Source of the DNA: Pseudooceanicola nanhaiensis
GTDB taxonomy: Bacteria > Pseudomonadota > Alphaproteobacteria > Rhodobacterales > Rhodobacteraceae
Length of the DNA stretch: 64,000 nt
Assembly: GCF_020171315.1 (NCBI RefSeq)
Contig: NZ_JAIUZP010000001.1
Coordinates: 806,001-870,000 of the forward strand
Reading direction: 5' to 3'
A model generated the notes under the pieces. It had not been told where the DNA came from and did no database searches. It saw only the letters and a list, made by a program, of their open reading frames with translations. This document shows, piece by piece, positions 58,078-64,000 of the stretch. Position numbers and translations under genes: made by a program. Every line of letters begins with the position of its first letter. Positions within the stretch are counted from its first letter, which is position 1.

Positions 58078-59949
58078 TCAGCCGGTATCGGGCGCGGAAT
58101 GCCCGTGCTGGGTCTTGTCCCAGTAGAACGGGCAGGCGACCAGCTCGAAAAGCGCCTTGTGCGCGGCGATGCATCCCAGCGGAAAATAGAGCATCATCCC
58201 CGGCACCCAGGGGATCAGATGCCTGTGGTCGCGGCCCGAAACCGCGATGATCCCGAGCACGATGTTGAAGCATTCCGTTGCGAAGAAGGCCGTGGCGAGG
58301 GCGTGGAACAGCGCGGGCGATGTCATCTCCAGCAGCGGGTGAGGCAGGCCGAAGGGGATCAGCCACATCGACCAGAACACCGGGGCGAGCAGGAACTGCG
58401 ACAGCGCGCTGAGGAAATGGGCGTTGAAGCCGAGGAACCGCCATGGCCCGAGGTCCCGCAGGAGCCGGTCCGGGCGGCGCATGTGCACGAGGTAGGTCAC
58501 CATGTAGCCCTTGAGCCAGCGGGAGCGCTGCTTGATCCAGGGCAGGGGGAAGCAGTTCGCCTCTTCCCGGGTGGTGCTGTCGAGGATCTCGGTCCGGTAG
58601 CCGCGGCGGTAGAGCCGGTAGCCGAGGTCCGCGTCCTCGGTCACGTTGTGGGCGTCCCAGCGGCCGACCTCCTCCAGCACCGGGCGGCGGATGAAGAGCG
58701 TCGTGCCCCCCAGCGGCAGGCCGAGGCCGAGGCGGGCGAACCCCGGCAGCACGACCCGGAACCATGTCGCATATTCCACCGTGAAACAGCGGGCGATCCA
58801 GGTCTGGCGGGGGTTGTAGTAGTCGAGCGCGCCCTGAAGGCAGGCGACCTCTGGCGCGGCGTCGCGGAAGTGGCGCGCGACCTTCAGCAACTGGTCCGCT
58901 TCCGGGGCGTCCTCGGCGTCGTAGATGCCGATGATGTCGCCCTCGCAGAAGTCGAGCGCGTAGTTCATGGCCCGCGGCTTGGTCTGGGGCCTGCCGCGCG
59001 GGACGACCACGGTGCGGAACCAAGGCGGCAGGGCGGTGTCGGCCACCACCTGCCGGGTGAGGCTGTCGTCTTCCTCCAGTACGAGGACGACTTCCAGCAG
59101 CCCGCGCGGATAGTCGAGCCGTTGCAGCCGGACAAGGAGGGTCTCGGCGATGGAAGCCTCGCGGAAGAGCGGAACGAGGATGGCGATCCGCGGCAGTTTC
59201 GGTGTGTGGCCGGGGCAGGCGAGCGGATGCTGCGGCGGGGGCAGGGCGCGGGGTGCAGGCGGCAGCAGCCGTGCGCCGAGGGCCAGCACGCGCAGCCCCA
59301 TGGCGAGGGCAAGCGTGAGCAGCGCCCAGAGGCAGAGCGCGGCGAAGAGCGCCCCGGGGCGGAGCAGGGCCAGCCAGAGCGCGCCCATCGGCAGGCCGAG
59401 GGCGAAGAGGCTGCGCCCGACTGTGCCGCCCTGCCAGCGGCGGCAGGACAGGGCATCGGGCGTGCAATGGGACATGGCGCGGGCGAGCGTGGCGCGGTGC
59501 TGGCGGGCGAGCGTGTCGCGGATCGCCGTCCGGCCACCGATGCGCAGAGGCAGCGCGCGGCAGAGGGGCGGCAGATCGGGATGCGACAGACGCTCGGGGT
59601 CGGGGGTGACGAGGACGAGGCGCCCGCCGGTTTCCAGAAAGGGCAGCACCGCGTGCCGCAGGCAGAGGGCGGGTGGCAGTTCCGGCAGGGAGACGGGGCG
59701 TCCGCCCTGCGGCTCCCAGAGCGGCAGGTCATGGCTGCGCGCCGTAAGGGTGAGGAGCCGGTCTTCGGACAGGGGGCCATCCGTCAGCAGCAGCGTCTGC
59801 AGGTCCGTATCCTGCCACGCCAGCTTGTGCCGCAGGGCGATGACCGCCGAGGCTGGCAACTCGCCGTCCTCCACCAACTGGCGGCCAAGGCTGCGCGCGC
59901 CCCGGGGCGGGGCGGCGGATGGAAAGACGGAAACCTCCGACGGCGTCAT
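58078..59949 (-). CDS. Membrane glycosyltransferase family 2 with N-terminal GspE/MshEN-like domain
   Basis: 623 residues. Residues ~18-160 resemble the GspE/PilB N-terminal (MshEN) domain: SLGRQLVEDGELPASAVIAL and the second half LLLTDGPLSEDRLLTLTARSHDLP, LRHAVLPFLETGGRLVLVTPDPERL (parts). Two TM helices follow, then a GT2 core with DAED at 344-347, TEDADLGYRL at 437 and QRSRW at 474-478, and C-terminal TM helices. It is probably a processive polysaccharide synthase controlled by c-di-GMP, which is inference. GGAGG precedes ATG 59949. A CtrA-type box lies upstream. Confidence 0.85.
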   Translation of the reverse strand: MTPSEVSVFPSAAPPRGARSLGRQLVEDGELPASAVIALRHKLAWQDTDLQTLLLTDGPLSEDRLLTLTARSHDLPLWEPQGGRPVSLPELPPALCLRHAVLPFLETGGRLVLVTPDPERLSHPDLPPLCRALPLRIGGRTAIRDTLARQHRATLARAMSHCTPDALSCRRWQGGTVGRSLFALGLPMGALWLALLRPGALFAALCLWALLTLALAMGLRVLALGARLLPPAPRALPPPQHPLACPGHTPKLPRIAILVPLFREASIAETLLVRLQRLDYPRGLLEVVLVLEEDDSLTRQVVADTALPPWFRTVVVPRGRPQTKPRAMNYALDFCEGDIIGIYDAEDAPEADQLLKVARHFRDAAPEVACLQGALDYYNPRQTWIARCFTVEYATWFRVVLPGFARLGLGLPLGGTTLFIRRPVLEEVGRWDAHNVTEDADLGYRLYRRGYRTEILDSTTREEANCFPLPWIKQRSRWLKGYMVTYLVHMRRPDRLLRDLGPWRFLGFNAHFLSALSQFLLAPVFWSMWLIPFGLPHPLLEMTSPALFHALATAFFATECFNIVLGIIAVSGRDHRHLIPWVPGMMLYFPLGCIAAHKALFELVACPFYWDKTQHGHSAPDTG

Positions 59950-59993
59950 GCGCATCCTCCGGCGCGAACTCCGGGGATTTGACGGGCAGAAGG

Positions 59994-60030
59994 TTAATTC
60001 ATTGAAAACGGATGGTTAACAATGTGTTAA
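59994..60030 (-). promoter_or_regulatory. Full CtrA-type box upstream of the glycosyltransferase
   Basis: TTAA (60016-60019), N7, TTAA (60027-60030): on the minus strand TTAACACATTGTTAACCAT, containing the Rhodobacterales half-site TTAACCAT. A third TTAA is at 59994-59997. It lies 67-81 bases upstream of the start codon. Confidence 0.65.
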
Positions 60031-60062
60031 CCGCCCCGCGCCGGATACGGGACGCCTAAACG

Positions 60063-60088
60063 AAAACACCCCCGGAAACCGGGGGTGT
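60063..60088 (-). terminator. Rho-independent terminator after carA
   Basis: A perfect 10-bp stem ACACCCCCGG/CCGGGGGTGT with a 3-base loop (60066-60088), followed on the minus strand by TTTTCGTTT. It lies 23 bases past the carA stop. Confidence 0.92.
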
Positions 60089-60110
60089 CTCTCATTGCCA
60101 TGTGGCGGGA

Positions 60111-61274
<1,164 letters not shown>

Positions 61275-61585
61275 GGAGATTCTCCGGGGATGGTGAGGGG
61301 CGGCAAATTGGCGCGAAACTATGCAACACCGCCGGAAGGGTCAAGGGGAGGCGGCGCCGGATCTTGACCCCGCTGCATCGCGGCGTGTAGAGGCGCGCGA
61401 TTGCACGCGGCCTGCGAGGGCAAGTGCCTGATAACCCAAGTTTTGCTGGCGTTTTTTGACCAATTGGACGGGCGTTCTTCGGGAAGCGACGCGCCGTGAC
61501 CTGCGCTGCGCCGCCGCATATGGTTGCCGGAGCCTTGCCTTTCGCGTAGGGTGGGGCTTCCGAATTTGCCATGGGGATGGGATGT
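61275..61585. promoter_or_regulatory. carA-yqeY divergent intergenic region with promoters
   Basis: carA promoter on the minus strand: TTGACC (61339-61344), 17-bp spacer, TAGTTT (61316-61321). The -35 is part of an 8-bp inverted repeat GGGTCAAG/CTTGACCC (61338-61345/61363-61370), whose other arm forms a + strand TTGACC with TAGAGG 18 bases on. A nearer + promoter for the YqeY gene is TTGCCG (61524-61529), 17 bp, TAGGGT (61547-61552). No gene is seen. Confidence 0.55.
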
Positions 61586-62047
61586 ATGGAACTGCGTGAA
61601 CGGGTCAATTCGGCCCTGAAACAGGCTATGCGCGATCGGGCAGCGGACAGGCTCTCCACTCTGAGACTGATCAACGCTGCCATCAAGGACAAGGACATCG
61701 AGGCCCGCGGCGAGGGTAACGAAGACGGCGTCGGCGACGCGGAGGTGCTTGCCATTCTCGGCAAGATGTCCCGCCAGCGTCAGGAAAGCGCCCGGGTCTA
61801 CGAGGAAGGCGGTCGCATCGACCTCGCCGAGCAGGAACGCTCGGAGATCGTTGTGATCGAGGAATTCCTGCCGCGCCAGCTGAGCGACGAGGAAGTCGCG
61901 AAGGCGATCGAATGCGCGATCAAGGACACGTCTGCCTCTTCGATCCGCGACATGGGCAAGGTGATGGGCGTGCTGAAGTCCAAATACACCGGCCAGATCG
62001 ACTTCGGTTCGGTCGGGCCGCAGATAAAAGGGCGCCTGACCGCCTGA
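61586..62047 (+). CDS. GatB/YqeY-domain protein
   Basis: 153 residues. The YqeY fold resembles the tRNA-binding tail of amidotransferase GatB: ELRERVNSALKQAMRDRAADRLSTLRLINAAIKDKDIEARG (parts), QEQERSEIVVIEEFLPRQLS-type segment (AEQERSEIVVIEEFLPRQL), SIRDMGKVMGVLKSKYTGQIDF. Its role may be in tRNA-dependent processes, but it is not established. GGGGATGGGA lies upstream of the ATG. A terminator follows. Confidence 0.92.
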   Translation: MELRERVNSALKQAMRDRAADRLSTLRLINAAIKDKDIEARGEGNEDGVGDAEVLAILGKMSRQRQESARVYEEGGRIDLAEQERSEIVVIEEFLPRQLSDEEVAKAIECAIKDTSASSIRDMGKVMGVLKSKYTGQIDFGSVGPQIKGRLTA

Positions 62048-62082
62048 GACCTGCGGGAGCACAGCCTCAAAGGTATGACAAG

Positions 62083-62105
62083 GGACGCCTTCGGGCGTCC
62101 TTTTT
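62083..62105 (+). terminator. Rho-independent terminator after yqeY
   Basis: Stem GGACGCC/GGCGTCC with a TTCG tetraloop, followed by TTTTT. It lies 35 bases past the stop. Confidence 0.93.
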
Positions 62106-62134
62106 CCGTTTCTGGGGGCGGTTTTAGGTTCGGA

Positions 62135-62536
62135 TCAGTCGGAGACCACGGGCCCGCTGCGGCCCTGCCGATGCGCCTCTTCGGTCACCGACATCTCGGG
62201 CCCGGCGGTACCATGGCTGATCTCCAGCGTGGAGATGTCGAAATCTTCCAGACAGGTGGCATTCACGCCGTACTGCGTGGGATCCGACCGGCGCTGATGG
62301 AACGTATAGATGCCGCAGGTGGGGCAGAAGAAATGCCGCGCCACGCCGGTGTTCCAGCGGTACTCGCTCAATGCCTCCCACGGGGTGTCGAGCGTCAGCT
62401 CCTCCAGCGGGACCGTGGCCATGATCGCGTTGCGCCTGCTGCAGAGCGAACAATTGCAGGTGCGGGCCTCGCGGGGCGCGCGGGCGAGGCGGAAGCGGAC
62501 CTGTCCGCAATGGCAGCTGCCGTGGATTTCGGTCAT
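62135..62536 (-). CDS. GFA-family (glutathione-dependent formaldehyde-activating-like) protein
   Basis: 133 residues. Zinc-binding CENP-V/GFA fold with the cysteines in GSCHCGQVRF, CNCSLCSRRNA and FFCPTCGIYTFH. Members include S-hydroxymethyl-glutathione synthase and other small-molecule binders; the substrate here is not known. It is convergent with the yqeY gene. Confidence 0.9.
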   Translation of the reverse strand: MTEIHGSCHCGQVRFRLARAPREARTCNCSLCSRRNAIMATVPLEELTLDTPWEALSEYRWNTGVARHFFCPTCGIYTFHQRRSDPTQYGVNATCLEDFDISTLEISHGTAGPEMSVTEEAHRQGRSGPVVSD

Positions 62537-62844
62537 CGGGGTCTCCTGTCCGGGCCGAGGATAGCGGGACCGTCACGGGGGGCAAGGGCGGCGCGGGGCG
62601 GGCGCGAACCACAGGTCAAATTTTCAGCGTGACGCGGCGGCGGGATCGAAACCACGGGGCGGCTTTCTTGACACCCGCAAAGCCGGGTTCCTACGCTGAG
62701 GGGGCAAGAGCGGCTGCAAGGGACGAAAACGTCTGGCGCCGGATCGCATCGCGGCACCCCCGCATTACGGGGGCATTCGCGGTCTGCACCACTCACGACT
62801 GACACCAGTGCCGGCCCTTCTCCCGGGCCGGACAGGAGATTTGC
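62537..62844. promoter_or_regulatory. Intergenic region upstream of the AraC regulator
   Basis: Perfect TTGACA at 62668-62673, with a weak TACGCT 18 bases on (62692-62697), is a candidate promoter for the + strand gene. The leader contains hairpins CCCCCG/CGGGGG (62757-62773) and CCGGCCC/GGGCCGG (62811-62831), the second ending 4 bases before the AGGAG ribosome-binding site. No gene is seen. Confidence 0.45.
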
Positions 62845-63834
62845 ATGACCGAGGCCCTGATCGCCGCCGGGGACATCCCGGCCCGTGGCTGGAACCTGCT
62901 GCGCACCGATGGCATCGCGCCCGGTGAGCGGCTGGAGTTCTGGCGCCACGCCACCAGCACGCTGTTCCCGCCCACGCAGGTCCGGCGCGCCAGTGGCGAG
63001 GGCTTCTATGGCCGGATCTCGTGGCAGGAGTTCGGGCGTGTCACGCTGGCGGATATCGTCTCCACCGATATCGAGGTCTCCCGCACCGAGGAGCAGATCG
63101 CCAGCGGGGACGACTGGTACGAGGTGAACCTTCAGGTCGAGGGCTCCACCGCCTTCGCGCAGGGCGGGCGGGATGTGGTCGCGCAGCCGCGCACCATGCT
63201 GCTCTACGACAGCCGGCAACCCTACCGGATGCTCTTCGAGGGGCATTACCGGCAGCTCTCGCTCAAGGTGCCGCGGCAGGCCCTGCGCGACCGGGTACCG
63301 GGGATCGACCTGCTGATCGCGCGACCGATCCCGGCAGATACGCTGCCGGGCCGCTTCCTCTATGACTTTGCCACCACGCTCTGCGATCTGGGGCAGGACA
63401 GTCAGGCACAGGCCTTTGCCGGGCGGATCGAGGCCCATGTGATCGACCTGCTGGCCACCGCGCTCTCGGGGCTGGGCGAGGGGGGGCCGCTCTCGGCCGG
63501 GCGGCAGGCGCAGCTGGGGCGGGTGAAATCCCATGTCCTCGCCCGGCTCGACGATCCGGAGCTGACCCCCGCCGCCATCGCGCAGGCGCAGCAGATCTCT
63601 CTCCGCTCGCTCTACGAGCTCTTCGAGGGGGAGCCGCATCAGGTGGCGCAATGGATCAAGCTGCAGCGGCTGGACCGTATCCGCGCCGATCTCTGCGATC
63701 CGTTGCAGCAGGGGCTGCCGATCACCACCATCGCCCTGAAGCGGGGGTTCAAGGATTTCTCGCATTTCAGCCGGGCGTTCCGGGCGCGCTACGGGATTTC
63801 CCCGCGCGACTTCCGGAAGAGCCAGCTGCACTGA
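62845..63834 (+). CDS. AraC-family transcriptional regulator
   Basis: 329 residues. N-terminal AraC-binding-like domain (LEFWRHATSTLFPPTQVRR, VNLQVEGSTAFAQGGRD, TMLLYDSRQPYRMLFEGHYRQLSL) of the type seen in choline/betaine and aromatic regulators, and C-terminal double HTH (TPAAIAQAQQISLRSLYELFEGE, ITTIALKRGFKDFSHFSRAFRARYGISPRDFRKSQ in parts). AGGAG precedes the ATG. The target is unknown; the window ends 166 bases later with no further gene. Confidence 0.92.
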   Translation: MTEALIAAGDIPARGWNLLRTDGIAPGERLEFWRHATSTLFPPTQVRRASGEGFYGRISWQEFGRVTLADIVSTDIEVSRTEEQIASGDDWYEVNLQVEGSTAFAQGGRDVVAQPRTMLLYDSRQPYRMLFEGHYRQLSLKVPRQALRDRVPGIDLLIARPIPADTLPGRFLYDFATTLCDLGQDSQAQAFAGRIEAHVIDLLATALSGLGEGGPLSAGRQAQLGRVKSHVLARLDDPELTPAAIAQAQQISLRSLYELFEGEPHQVAQWIKLQRLDRIRADLCDPLQQGLPITTIALKRGFKDFSHFSRAFRARYGISPRDFRKSQLH

Positions 63835-64000
63835 GGGCCGGCGGGCCGTGGCCTGACGCGGGCGCTGGCCCGCGGGGCGCAGGCATCCGCTGACGGTCAA
63901 CCTTTCCCGCAGGCGCGGCCATGTTCCGGCTCTGGCTGCGGCGCGGGGCGGGCTGTCTAATCCCCTGAAAACGCGGCGGTCCTGGGCTGACCTTGCCCGC

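Noticed and set aside
63835-64000. A possible further gene at the right edge.
   Set aside because: Only 166 bases remain, with no start behind a ribosome-binding site and no recognisable product.

Overview
The window reads as a chromosomal segment of a high-GC alphaproteobacterium of the Rhodobacterales (Roseobacter group). Supporting points are the Tad/Flp pilus genes with Asp-Trp variant pilins, a ctaC-ctaB-ctaG-ctaE-surf1-thrC-M16 peptidase order, a PccR-type regulator beside propionyl-CoA carboxylase genes, TTAA-N7-TTAA and TTGAT-N4-GTCAA boxes, and the small DUF465 protein. I see no rRNA, tRNA, CRISPR array, integrase, transposase or phage gene. It looks like core genome with accessory touches.

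Layout. 1-927: 5' part of a ligase-associated DEXH helicase running off the left edge. 1066-3451: divergent MarR regulator and 14-TM drug-efflux MFS pump with a candidate operator set. 4022-7093: MoxR-like AAA+ ATPase divergent from a polytopic membrane protein. 7107-17917: a leftward Tad pilus locus (flp, a second pilin-like protein, cpaB, cpaC, an OmpA-like lipoprotein, cpaE, cpaF, tadB, tadC, two TPR lipoproteins, cpaA); tadE/F/G are absent. 18285-27129: lytic transglycosylase, scoAB CoA-transferase, topA, dprA, tldD. 27343-34866: the aa3-oxidase assembly cluster running into thrC, an M16 peptidase and a RimJ-like acetyltransferase, with several 1-4 base stop/start overlaps. 35383-43667: metabolic and transport genes (MBL hydrolase, FAD-linked dehydrogenase, mtnP-apt salvage pair, flavin reductase, GNAT, EcsC, LysE, EamA, DUF465).

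43668-56425 is the propionate/methylmalonyl-CoA region: a PccR-like regulator, a Bcr/CflA MFS exporter, pccB, five small genes of unknown function, pccA, a DUF4174 protein, a sulfotransferase-like gene and methylmalonyl-CoA mutase. Together they carry propionyl-CoA to methylmalonyl-CoA and on to succinyl-CoA. TTTGCAAA boxes sit upstream of the pccB promoter and inside the pccR promoter, a layout that fits activation of pccB and autorepression of pccR. 56668-63834 holds a HAD nucleotidase, a GntR regulator, a glycosyltransferase with a GspE/MshEN-like N-terminal domain behind a full CtrA-type box, carA, a YqeY protein, a GFA enzyme and an AraC regulator.

The least explained signals are non-coding: three 22-1-22 bp palindrome pairs, a composite hairpin element at the 3' ends of genes, a 7-bp microsatellite (13 perfect copies), a 24-bp x5 degenerate tandem repeat, a 15-bp x3 repeat and a three-hairpin array at 3894-4016. 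I did not find a clearly new multi-gene system. The best functional leads are the MshEN-glycosyltransferase under a CtrA-type box and the small lipoprotein genes inside the pcc locus.
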